A DNA stretch of 11,931 bases from assembly GCA_934437695.1 (NCBI GenBank), contig CAKSAW010000025.1:1-11931 (forward strand), in the 5' to 3' direction. The position numbers and the translations under genes are program-made. The notes below the pieces were generated by a model. It made no database searches and was not told the DNA's origin. It was given only the letters and a program-made list of their open reading frames with translations. Source of the stretch: an uncultured Blautia sp. (GTDB lineage: Bacteria; Bacillota; Clostridia; Lachnospirales; Lachnospiraceae). This document shows, in pieces, positions 6,801 through 11,931 of this stretch. The number at the start of each line of letters is the position of its first letter. Positions within the stretch are counted from its first letter, which is position 1.

Positions 6801-8583
6801 TCAGAGACGGGCACTCTGCCTTCCATCCATTATCTCCTGATCTGGTAAGCATACAGTTCTCTGTGCCCTGACTTGTCTGCACTGTATACTGTTCGTCCAG
6901 AAGCTGCAGACATGCCGGGATCTCATCTGTGATAACTACATTTACTGCCTTTACATCCGGTTTTGTCTGAGTGACTGAAACCTGATAATCTACAATATCT
7001 CCTGTTTTCCATTCATACCGGGAAGTATTTTTAGCTACTTCCAGTTCAGGTGGGATCACACTTTTTATCCATACTGTTTCTGTATCCATAACATCTCCAC
7101 TTCCATTTGTACGTTCATAACTCATGGAAGCATGATTCGGTACAATAATACTATATCCATCCTCTGCAAGATATTTTGAAATGCTGATCTCTGATTCTGG
7201 TCTTTGACGTACCTTCAGGGTAACTGTATAAGTCTGATTATCTGTAAAATTTTCATCCCGAAGACTTTCCGTTTTTGCACTGCAGGTTACTTTCTGTCCT
7301 TCAACAGACACATCAAACTGATCTGTCACTGTCTGTCCTGTATCATTCACAACACTTACTTTAGATGAATCCTCTATAACAAGACAATCCTCAATTATAT
7401 CCTGTATCACAAATGATCGCAGTTTATTTGGCGTTACCTCTGCCTGGATCATATATTGAAATTCCTGCCCCTGTCTGATAACAAAAGGCTGCTCTTTTGA
7501 TGCAGTGCTTCCCTTATCCCAGGTACAGTTTGCTTCTCCCACACGCTTCTCCGGGACTTTCTTCATTTCAACATCACCAAAACAATAGGATGTAAAATCA
7601 AAATATGCATATGCCTTGCAATACTTTTGCCCCTTAAAATTCGGACAGTAACTGTTTCCGGATGGATCCAGATACTTCTTTCTCGTAATTTCTGCCCATC
7701 TCTCCTGAGAACCAGCTTTTGCAATTGCATCTTCACGGCTTTTATCCCATTTATCCAGCCTGAACTGATGACAGAATTCCACTGCAAAGTTGTCCGTATT
7801 ATAAAAAAGATTCAGCCAGCCTCTGGAATCATCCGGTTCTACAGAACCAAGCGGCGAGGATACAGCATTTCCATCCACAGTCAGATAATCATTATCCTTC
7901 AGAACATAAGCATTATCCAGCCCACAGTCTGCCGGAATACGGACACCCTGTCCTGCATCAATATCACGAATAGTCCCATGACCACTGATGGGCAGGGTTT
8001 CCTCTGTTCCATGCTTCAGAAACTGAAACTTAACCTTTGCATATCCTACAGAATAAATGAATACGCCTATACTGTTTTTTGAAAATCCAACCATCGGATA
8101 AGCTTCATTATCTTTCCATGCAAATGTGGCTCCTCCTTTATTTTGTACGATCGACTCTGCAGTACGCAGATCATAACGTGGTTCTGCATTCTCTACTCCC
8201 ATAAGGATAAGCCGCACATCTACAATATTTCCGTTTCCATCTTTTCCTACATTGTTATAACGCATACCCGCACTTCCGGACTTATAATCTGCACCTACAC
8301 GGACACATTCCGTGTCGCGTTCACTTTTTCCATTGTCTGAAAAAGCTTCCCTGTCCAGATTATCGCAGCCAAAAGATTCATATGTAGTAATTCCGGGCTG
8401 AAACTTCATATTAAAACGGTAACCATAGTCTACCGTCTTGTTATTGTCCCAGGTTTCTATAGACAAAGGAACTGCCGCCCTGGTAACACAAACAGGCAAA
8501 AGCCCCAAAATTGCCTGCAAAATAAAGAGCACTGCAAGAAGCAAGGCCCCCAGGCGTTCTTTCAGTTTTAGATTACGTTTCAT
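3883..8583 (-). CDS. Large cell-wall-anchored surface protein (adhesin or pilin-like) with repeated Ig-like domains
   Basis: A 1566-residue secreted protein, probably anchored by the adjacent sortase. Layout: signal peptide 1-37 (KR-rich start, LGALLLAVLFILQAILGLLP core, cleavage near TRA-A); a head at about 38-340 that I cannot assign, with several Cys; a D2-pilin-like domain at about 340-508; six related domains at about 512-650, 651-799, 802-957, 959-1127, 1129-1288 and 1290-1420; Thr/Pro-rich wall region 1424-1483; Gly/Ser/Asn/Tyr-rich linker 1484-1519; sorting signal SSKTGD (1520-1525), hydrophobic helix (about 1530-1550) and a basic tail. Each stalk domain opens with a strand of LEIDK type and closes with an N-A or N-T-A strand, as in DUF11 and fimbrial isopeptide D2 domains. 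The ATG was chosen over a TTG six codons upstream because AAAGGAG (8591-8597) sits 7 nt before it. The ligand is unknown. Confidence 0.88.
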   Translation of the reverse strand: MKRNLKLKERLGALLLAVLFILQAILGLLPVCVTRAAVPLSIETWDNNKTVDYGYRFNMKFQPGITTYESFGCDNLDREAFSDNGKSERDTECVRVGADYKSGSAGMRYNNVGKDGNGNIVDVRLILMGVENAEPRYDLRTAESIVQNKGGATFAWKDNEAYPMVGFSKNSIGVFIYSVGYAKVKFQFLKHGTEETLPISGHGTIRDIDAGQGVRIPADCGLDNAYVLKDNDYLTVDGNAVSSPLGSVEPDDSRGWLNLFYNTDNFAVEFCHQFRLDKWDKSREDAIAKAGSQERWAEITRKKYLDPSGNSYCPNFKGQKYCKAYAYFDFTSYCFGDVEMKKVPEKRVGEANCTWDKGSTASKEQPFVIRQGQEFQYMIQAEVTPNKLRSFVIQDIIEDCLVIEDSSKVSVVNDTGQTVTDQFDVSVEGQKVTCSAKTESLRDENFTDNQTYTVTLKVRQRPESEISISKYLAEDGYSIIVPNHASMSYERTNGSGDVMDTETVWIKSVIPPELEVAKNTSRYEWKTGDIVDYQVSVTQTKPDVKAVNVVITDEIPACLQLLDEQYTVQTSQGTENCMLTRSGDNGWKAECPSLKYGETITICFKCQASEESNGKEWENIVTATADNLLNLETGEQESRKDMAEVWPNSPQLEIDKTADKYEWQAGEQVSYRIVVNNVTAGTIAKDVNITDIGLPQGLVLAGGTQSIEVLGVLQQVNYPVPDKKTGQAYEIRQVESHLDADENGFAFYCSCLPYSQPVTIIFHCIAQEEANGHESVNAATVKASNADEKSDDAEVYVNSGEFWIEKSADHYEWQVGEQVQYNVLVENKKEGTIARNVTVWDTDMPAGLALLSAEDISVSGIPQSITQLTAGTEDIPNQLNPELCNETSEKPVSYEFLQEGTGWRLNISDLPANVPVMISFLCTVTEEANGMESINIANVQAQNAPVSQDDAEVYVNTAVLSIDKGFQNPYLAAGDGRAENEFRVGEQVNYLVTVNNLQKGSIARNLVISDLSLPEGLALDGTEDAVTVSGVPVAILNPVAGTDDAGNQLNPENYKETVEKPVSCQVTRQGTGWIVTISDLPYQTPVTVNFHCTVQESVNGLEIVNTAKAYADNAQEVKDTSKVWVNSPVLKVEKTADKPFYKYGDIITYRIVMTQEQTGCVARNVTLHDVIDTPGVRLLKDSVVLMDENGNLTDGDVQASDDNTFLMSTGKTLIKDSRYSICDNDRGGLFEQVMYNPPDCLGQRSMIIEYQAAVIDPTLAGQKVHNTAVADSSEKIPATGEAETEVHSPILEIVKESDKKEYASGEKGYYKLTVRQLREDVSDQNIIIEDILENPNASIIKDSIFVKKNGIEMKDISTEIRETGFVINTGASLSDMDKLEVCYETVFKTESTEPEKVVNTARARGDISPEISAQHEVYVKAEPAVTPAPSVTPKPTETPRPTETPKPTDAPKPTATPKVTPVPSVPGTCPKLTPAPTKTPVPSYNGGNNGSGTSGNSGYGSSGGYSGGNGSYQSGSVAGSSKTGDARPFKTMAVLGILGSVMLAGGVVIYRKSVSCKRKLKGMTRK
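4220..4291 (-). repeat. 18-bp tandem repeat coding the Thr/Pro wall-spanning region
   Basis: Four consecutive 18-base units (4220-4237, 4238-4255, 4256-4273, 4274-4291) differ at only a few positions. On the minus strand they encode hexapeptides of the form TPKPTE, TPRPTE, TPKPTD and APKPTA. Degenerate copies lie on both sides. Such repeats commonly change copy number by slippage, which would alter how far the stalk projects through the wall. Confidence 0.8.
4324..7050 (-). repeat. Six tandem Ig-like stalk domains (DUF11 / D2-like)
   Basis: Protein-level tandem repeats of 130-170 residues in the surface protein. The openings align well: LEVAKNTSRYEW, LEIDKTADKYEW, FWIEKSADHYEW, LSIDKGFQNPY, LKVEKTADKPFY and LEIVKESDKKEY. 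The ends align as ENIVTATADN, ESVNAATVKASN, ESINIANVQAQN, EIVNTAKAYADN, KVHNTAVADSS and KVVNTARARGD. Copies three and four are closest: both contain NQLNPE and ISDLP, and their DNA shares the 17-mer TCCGGATTCAGCTGATT at 5429-5445 and 5939-5955, a spacing of 510 bases. That suggests a comparatively recent duplication. The other copies have diverged strongly. Confidence 0.8.
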
Positions 8584-8590
8584 TTTCTGT

Positions 8591-8597
8591 CTCCTTT
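8591..8597 (-). promoter_or_regulatory. Surface-protein ribosome binding site (decides the start)
   Basis: AAAGGAG lies 7 nt before the ATG at 8583-8581. An in-frame TTG at 8601-8599 would put this site inside the gene and give a hydrophilic extension MERRQK, so the ATG is preferred. Confidence 0.8.
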
Positions 8598-8621
8598 CCA
8601 AAATATAAAATATAAAAATAA

Positions 8622-8650
8622 ATGTGGGATTTTTCCCTGCACATGGCAGG
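8622..8650 (-). promoter_or_regulatory. Two mutually exclusive hairpins in the surface-protein leader
   Basis: Reading the minus strand, CCTGC-CATGT-GCAGG (8650-8636) can form a 5-bp hairpin. A second fold pairs ATGT (8644-8641) and GGGA (8637-8634) with TCCC (8629-8626) and ACAT (8625-8622), with a 3-nt bulge and an AAAA loop. The second is followed by a U-rich run (8621-8600). The two share bases and cannot coexist. This is the layout of an attenuator, but the stems are short and may be chance. Confidence 0.3.
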
Positions 8651-8679
8651 ATTAGAGATTAAGAAGGGTAAATCAGAAA

Positions 8680-8708
8680 ATTATAATTCAAATTATGTAA
8701 TTATTTAT
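8680..8708 (-). promoter_or_regulatory. Possible promoter of the surface-protein operon
   Basis: A perfect -10 TATAAT lies on the minus strand at 8685-8680, but no good -35 is found at 16-18 bases (17 gives ATAAAT). The -10 overlaps a small AT-rich dyad (ATAATT/AATTAT, 8684-8697). The position, about 95 bases before the ATG and after the terminator of the upstream gene, is right for a promoter, but the region is very AT-rich, so a chance TATAAT is quite possible. Confidence 0.35.
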
Positions 8709-8732
8709 AGAAATGGGAAATTTTAAAGATTA

Positions 8733-8762
8733 TGTACAGGGTTTCTTTCGAAGCCCTGTACA
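8733..8762 (-). terminator. Intrinsic terminator of the HAAS/DUF1700 gene
   Basis: A perfect 9-bp stem (TGTACAGGG 8733-8741 with CCCTGTACA 8754-8762) is topped by a second 3-bp CTT/AAG stem. In the minus direction it follows the stop codon by about 25 bases and is trailed by a modest U-rich run (ATAATCTTT). A T5 run on the plus side could make it bidirectional, but no plus-strand gene ends there. It separates the small membrane-protein gene from the surface-protein operon. Confidence 0.65.
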
Positions 8763-8786
8763 GATTTTTCAGAAAATATTATATGG

Positions 8787-9242
8787 TTAGTTCTTTCGCT
8801 TCTTCAACCATGAAATAAAATAAAGAATAATCGCAAGAATAACAAAGAAAGGAAGAACTGCTCCGATCACCAGTACCAAAAGTATGATCACAAGAACTGC
8901 ACCTGCAATAACAACTGCCTTGCCATGCCAGGTAGAAAGATCGATCACCTTCTTCCAGGCCTTTTCCTGGTGAGGCGGTTCAGCTTCATTACCATAACTG
9001 CTTCCATAGGAAGAATACTCTCCATAATCCTCCTGTGTGCTTCCATCATCTGTATCGATCAGCGTCTTTGCTATCAGGCGGGGATCTCCTAACTGTTCCA
9101 GAACTTCCTGTTCCGAACATCCACCACGCACCTGAGACTGTATATAATCTTCATAATACCTGATATGTGCCGCTGCTTTACCTTCCTGCATCTGCCCGGC
9201 AAGCTGGCTTCTCAGGGTTTCCAGAAATTCCTGTCTGTTCAT
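8787..9242 (-). CDS. HAAS/DUF1700-type small membrane protein
   Basis: A 151-residue protein. Residues 1-65 match the HAAS (DUF1700) pattern: MNRQEFLETLRSQL, then HIRYYEDYIQSQVRGGCSEQ, then VLEQLGDPRLIAKTL. A Ser/Tyr/Gly-rich linker follows (67-92, SSYGSSYGNE). The end is hydrophobic (108-145), enough for two membrane-crossing helices joined by a Pro turn, and finishes with WLKKRKN on the cytoplasmic side. In Firmicutes the HAAS domain is often found in membrane proteins near PadR-like regulators or stress systems; the molecular role is not known and no PadR gene is seen here. The Shine-Dalgarno GGAG (9251-9254) is 8 nt before the ATG. It has its own promoter and terminator, so it is a single-gene unit. 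A link to the surface-protein operon is not shown. Confidence 0.8.
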   Translation of the reverse strand: MNRQEFLETLRSQLAGQMQEGKAAAHIRYYEDYIQSQVRGGCSEQEVLEQLGDPRLIAKTLIDTDDGSTQEDYGEYSSYGSSYGNEAEPPHQEKAWKKVIDLSTWHGKAVVIAGAVLVIILLVLVIGAVLPFFVILAIILYFISWLKKRKN

Positions 9243-9289
9243 TTTTTATACTCCGTTTTGCCAGAATCTATAAATCCTCTTATTTATCT

Positions 9290-9317
9290 ATTTTACCATA
9301 CTTACCGCAGGTGGCAA
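9290..9317 (-). promoter_or_regulatory. Promoter of the HAAS/DUF1700 gene
   Basis: On the minus strand, TTGCCA (9317-9312, 5 of 6) is followed after 16 bases by an extended -10, TGG-TAAAAT (-10 at 9295-9290). The predicted start, near 9283, leaves a leader of about 40 bases. Two direct copies of AGGAATTT 10 bases apart lie upstream (9343-9350 and 9353-9360). Confidence 0.65.
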
Positions 9318-9567
9318 CTAATATAATTATAAACTTTTTATGAAATTCCTATAAATTCCTCACTGTTTACTTTACGCATAATAACCTTTTACATTTTTTT
9401 ATACGTTCTTTAATAGCCTCAAAATCATGTCTATTTTTTAACAATTTTATTTTTCTGTGAAAGCAAATTCCCCCTAATAACGCCAGCCTCTCTTCTTTTC
9501 TATTATTAATTTTACACAACTTTCATCCAGTTTACTTAATTTTTTTGACATTTCAACAAAAATTTTC
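9318..9567. other. AT-rich spacer between divergent promoters
   Basis: About 250 bases with no credible coding frame, very rich in A and T. It holds the direct repeat AAATTCCT (9343-9350, 9353-9360) and an isolated TTGACA at 9545-9550 with no matching -10. Apart from these I see no structure or gene in it. Confidence 0.6.
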
Positions 9568-9596
9568 TTGACATTTTTTTCTCAAAATGATATATT
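9568..9596 (+). promoter_or_regulatory. fhs promoter
   Basis: A perfect -35 TTGACA (9568-9573), exactly 17 bases, then -10 TATATT (9591-9596, 5 of 6), with an upstream T/A-rich stretch that could act as an UP element. Transcription would begin near 9603, a few bases before the riboswitch. This is the strongest promoter in the window, which suits a highly expressed gene. Confidence 0.85.
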
Positions 9597-9604
9597 ATTC
9601 TCAT

Positions 9605-9691
9605 CAATTGAAGGAACCTTCGAGTACTGACGGAAAGAGTGGAATACAAACCACGGGGAGTCGGAGGTTTGCAGAAGCCGACCGTCTGGGC
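9605..9691 (+). ncRNA. ZTP riboswitch aptamer (pfl motif)
   Basis: Senses ZTP/ZMP (AICAR phosphates), which accumulate when 10-formyl-THF runs short. P1 pairs CCTTCGA (9617-9623) with TCGGAGG (9661-9667), including one G-U. P2 pairs GTGG (9639-9642) with CCAC (9651-9654), followed by the conserved CGGGGAG. The 3' domain pairs GCC (9677-9679) with GGC (9689-9691) and holds the conserved GACCGTCTGGGC stretch. Its loop CCG (9682-9684) can form the family's pseudoknot with CGG (9631-9633). The placement before fhs is a classic one for this class. The last aptamer pairs overlap the 5' arm of the next terminator, which is how ligand binding would turn the gene on. Confidence 0.9.
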
Positions 9692-9725
9692 AGTATTTGA
9701 AGATTTCAGATACTGGCCTTTTTTT
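9691..9725 (+). terminator. Riboswitch-controlled intrinsic terminator
   Basis: An 11-bp hairpin (9691-9701 with 9705-9715, one G-U, loop GAT), extendable by GG/CC across a mismatch, is followed by seven T (9719-9725). Base C9691 and the GG before it also belong to the last aptamer helix, so the ligand-bound aptamer and the full terminator compete. The predicted outcome is termination without ZTP and read-through into fhs with ZTP. Confidence 0.9.
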
Positions 9726-9877
9726 ATCCGATGAAACAGTACTTAGTTTTATCAGACAATTGTTTATCAGACTGACAGGCTGACCGACCTTCCTTCAATT
9801 AATAAGTTGTTACTGATCGCGGAGTGCACAGTAACAAATAAACAGTAATATAAGTTTTTCATGTTTATGCGGAGACG
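9726..9877 (+). other. Structured leader between the riboswitch and fhs
   Basis: About 150 untranslated bases separate the terminator from the fhs Shine-Dalgarno. They include a direct repeat of TTTATCAGAC (9748-9757, 9763-9772), the sequence TTCCTTCAATT (9790-9800) that can pair with AATTGAAGGAA (9606-9616) upstream of the aptamer, and a 9-bp hairpin TTGTTACTG/CAGTAACAA (9807-9815 with 9829-9837). The hairpin has no U-tract, so it is not a terminator. The purpose of this long segment is unknown. Confidence 0.6.
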
Positions 9878-9894
9878 AAAGGAGAAAAACAATT

Positions 9895-11580
9895 ATGGGA
9901 TTCAAATCAGACATCGAAATTGCACAGGAATGCGAAATGCTTCCAATCACTCAGATCGCAGAAAAAGCAGGTATTGATGACAAATATCTGGAGCAGTACG
10001 GAAAATATAAAGCAAAAATTGATTACAATCTCTTAAAAGAAAGCGACAAAAAGGACGGCAAATTAATCCTTGTTACAGCTATCAACCCAACTCCTGCAGG
10101 AGAAGGTAAAACCACTACTACTGTAGGTCTTGCAGATGGTATGCAGAAACTTGGAAAGAACGTAATGGTAGCTCTTCGTGAGCCATCCTTAGGACCGGTA
10201 TTCGGTGTTAAAGGCGGTGCAGCAGGCGGCGGATATGCACAGGTTGTTCCTATGGAAGATATCAACCTTCACTTCACAGGTGACTTCCATGCGATCGGCG
10301 CAGCTAACAACTTACTTGCAGCTATGATCGATAACCATATCTTCCAGGGCAACGCATTAAACATTGACCCACGTAAGATCACATGGAGAAGATGTGTAGA
10401 TATGAATGACCGTCAGCTTCGTAATGTAGTAGACGGCCTTGGCGGAAAGACAAACGGTATGCCTCGTGAAGACGGATACGACATCACAGTTGCATCTGAG
10501 ATCATGGCAGTTCTGTGTCTCGCAAGCGACATCAAAGACCTGAAAGAAAGATTATCCAGAATCATCATCGGCTATACATACGGTAAAGTTTCCGAGCAGA
10601 AACCTGTAACAGCAGGTGACCTTCACGCAGAAGGCGCTATGACAGCTCTGTTAAAAGATGCTCTGAAACCAAACCTTGTACAGACTCTGGAACACGTTCC
10701 TGCAATCGTACACGGCGGACCATTCGCAAACATTGCTCACGGATGTAACTCCGTAACAGCTACAAAGATGGCTATGAAGCTTGCTGATTATGCAATCACA
10801 GAAGCTGGTTTCGGTGCTGACCTTGGTGCTGAGAAATTCCTTGACATCAAATGCCGTATGGCTGGCTTAAAACCAAGCGCAGTTGTAATCGTAGCTACTG
10901 TACGTGCCCTGAAATACAACGGTGGCGTTGCAAAAGCTGACCTTAACAATGAAAACCTGGAAGCTCTTGAAAAAGGTATCCCGAACCTGTTAAAACACGT
11001 TTCCAACATCAAAAACGTATACAAACTTCCATGTGTTGTTGCTATCAACGCATTCCCTACAGATACAAAAGCAGAGCTTGACTTTGTAGAAGCTAAATGT
11101 AAAGAACTGGGCGTTAACGTTGCTCTTTCTGAAGTATGGGCAAAAGGCGGCGAAGGCGGAATCAAACTTGCAGAAGAAGTTATCCGTCTTGTTGAAGAGC
11201 CAAACGACTTCTCCTATGCATATGAACTGGAAGGTTCTATCGAAGACAAGCTGAACCAGATCGTTCAGAAAGTTTATGGCGGCAAGAAAGTTGTTCTGAC
11301 AGCTAACGCTCAGAAACAGGCTAAACAGTTAGAAGCTCTTGGCTTCGGCAACTGCCCGATCTGTGTAGCTAAGACACAGTACAGCTTAACAGATGACCAG
11401 ACTAAACTGGGTGCTCCTACAGACTTCGAAGTTACAGTACGTAACCTGAAGATTTCCGCAGGTGCAGGATTCATCGTAGCTCTTACAGGCGAGATCATGA
11501 CAATGCCAGGTCTTCCTAAAGTTCCGGCTGCTGAGAGAATCGACGTAGACGAGACAGGTAAGATCACAGGTCTGTTCTAA
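9895..11580 (+). CDS. fhs: Formate-tetrahydrofolate ligase
   Basis: Joins formate to tetrahydrofolate using ATP, giving 10-formyl-THF for purine synthesis, formyl-Met-tRNA and, in acetogens, the methyl branch of the Wood-Ljungdahl pathway; it acts in the cytosol. The 561 residues are close to the usual 555-560. The ATP-binding loop [10 protein letters not shown] lies at 66-75, and the family signatures [18 protein letters not shown] (from residue 95) and [16 protein letters not shown] (from 119) are intact. The C-terminal [18 protein letters not shown] is also typical. The start has AAAGGAG (9878-9884) 10 nt upstream. Codon choice looks more selected than in the surface protein, as expected for an abundant enzyme. 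Expression should be under the ZTP riboswitch. It stands alone, with terminators on both sides. Confidence 0.98.
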   Translation: MGFKSDIEIAQECEMLPITQIAEKAGIDDKYLEQYGKYKAKIDYNLLKESDKKDGKLILVTAINPTPAGEGKTTTTVGLADGMQKLGKNVMVALREPSLGPVFGVKGGAAGGGYAQVVPMEDINLHFTGDFHAIGAANNLLAAMIDNHIFQGNALNIDPRKITWRRCVDMNDRQLRNVVDGLGGKTNGMPREDGYDITVASEIMAVLCLASDIKDLKERLSRIIIGYTYGKVSEQKPVTAGDLHAEGAMTALLKDALKPNLVQTLEHVPAIVHGGPFANIAHGCNSVTATKMAMKLADYAITEAGFGADLGAEKFLDIKCRMAGLKPSAVVIVATVRALKYNGGVAKADLNNENLEALEKGIPNLLKHVSNIKNVYKLPCVVAINAFPTDTKAELDFVEAKCKELGVNVALSEVWAKGGEGGIKLAEEVIRLVEEPNDFSYAYELEGSIEDKLNQIVQKVYGGKKVVLTANAQKQAKQLEALGFGNCPICVAKTQYSLTDDQTKLGAPTDFEVTVRNLKISAGAGFIVALTGEIMTMPGLPKVPAAERIDVDETGKITGLF

Positions 11581-11678
11581 TCCAGTTGAAATCAAACGGA
11601 TAAAATCATCCGTATTCAATGGAATAATTCAAAAATATAAAAATCATATTTATATATGATATGTGTCCAGACGATTTT

Positions 11679-11708
11679 ACAGGCGGGAAGATTTTCCCGC
11701 CTGTTTTT
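11679..11708 (+). terminator. Strong intrinsic terminator of fhs
   Basis: An 11-bp perfect stem (ACAGGCGGGAA 11679-11689 with TTCCCGCCTGT 11694-11704), a GATT loop and a T5 run (11704-11708). It lies about 100 bases after the fhs stop. Confidence 0.92.
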
Positions 11709-11722
11709 ATATTTTATACACA

Positions 11723-11766
11723 AAATGCCGCTATAGCCTTTTCAGTTTTCAGCTACAGCGGCATTT
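11723..11766 (-). terminator. Terminator of the downstream kinase gene
   Basis: A long hairpin: AAATGCCGCT (11723-11732) pairs with AGCGGCATTT (11757-11766), then a single mismatch and TAGC/GCTA. On the minus strand the stem is followed by TTTTGTGT, and it lies 30 bases past the stop of the kinase. It sits back to back with the fhs terminator and insulates the two convergent genes. Confidence 0.75.
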
Positions 11767-11796
11767 CATTTTCATATTTCAAAACAGTTTTTCATC

Positions 11797-11931
11797 TTAG
11801 AACAGCGGCTTCATAGCCGGATACAGAGTTCTGAACTTCTGATATCTCTCTTCGTATTTTGCAACCAGTTCAGGATCCGGTTCTACTGTATCAACAACTT
11901 TGGCAAATTTCTTACCGATGGTTTCTACATC
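11797..11931 (-). CDS. xylB: FGGY-family kinase, C-terminal end (probably xylulokinase), partial
   Basis: The last 44 codons of a gene that starts beyond the right edge. The tail FAKVVDTVEPDPELVAKYEE followed by RYQKFRTLYPAMKPLF resembles the end of bacterial xylulokinases, where a Y..RY..F..LYP.....LF pattern closes the protein; the stop is TAA. The enzyme would phosphorylate D-xylulose, feeding the same pentose phosphate entry point as the arabinose operon at the other end of the window. Other FGGY kinases have similar tails, so the substrate is less sure than the family. Confidence 0.7.
   Translation of the reverse strand, partial: DVETIGKKFAKVVDTVEPDPELVAKYEERYQKFRTLYPAMKPLF

Noticed and set aside
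8733..8762. Plus-strand terminator followed by T5
   Set aside because: No plus-strand gene ends to its left, so the minus-strand reading after the HAAS gene is the sensible one.
9545..9550. A second TTGACA upstream of the fhs promoter
   Set aside because: No -10 lies 15-19 bases downstream; that position is occupied by the -35 of the accepted promoter.
10788..11165. Minus-strand frame inside fhs (and similar ones at 10023-10265 and 11310-11619)
   Set aside because: fhs is unmistakable on the plus strand; these frames result from its codon bias.
1..11931. Mobile elements, CRISPR arrays, tRNA or rRNA genes
   Set aside because: No transposase or integrase-like frame, no regularly spaced direct repeats and no tRNA-like cloverleaf was recognised by reading; the sole tandem repeat is inside a coding region.

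Overview
The window looks like a chromosomal segment of a Gram-positive gut Firmicute of the Lachnospiraceae type (Blautia/Ruminococcus-like; genus not certain). The grounds are strong AGGAGG-type ribosome binding sites, moderately AT-rich DNA, a sortase-anchored surface protein, a Bacillus-type AraR regulator, and a ZTP riboswitch in front of formate-tetrahydrofolate ligase.

Left third (1-2990), minus strand: an L-arabinose utilisation cluster read araR -> araA -> FGGY sugar kinase, the kinase being cut by the window edge. One promoter in front of araR has a 30-bp palindrome just downstream that resembles an AraR operator. No other promoter or terminator was seen between the three genes, so they probably form one autoregulated operon.

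Middle (2999-9242), minus strand: a surface-protein operon. A 1566-residue secreted protein has an unassigned head of about 300 residues, a stalk of about seven immunoglobulin-like (DUF11 / pilin D2-like) domains, a Thr/Pro-rich wall-spanning region and a C-terminal sorting signal. Its stop codon overlaps the start of a class B sortase by 4 bases (ATGA), so the sortase is probably its dedicated anchoring enzyme. Upstream, with its own promoter and terminator, is a small HAAS/DUF1700-type membrane protein.

Right part (9243-11931): a non-coding stretch of about 650 bases contains two divergent promoters, a ZTP (pfl-type) riboswitch with an intrinsic terminator, and a further structured leader. 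It leads into fhs on the plus strand, which makes 10-formyl-THF for purine synthesis and one-carbon (possibly acetogenic) metabolism. fhs ends in a strong terminator, tail to tail with the C-terminal end of a second FGGY kinase, probably xylulokinase, which has its own terminator.

No mobile element, CRISPR array, tRNA or rRNA was seen. The least explained parts are the head domain and non-canonical sorting signal (SSKTG) of the surface protein, the alternative RNA structures in its leader, and an 11-bp helix that encloses the whole ZTP riboswitch.
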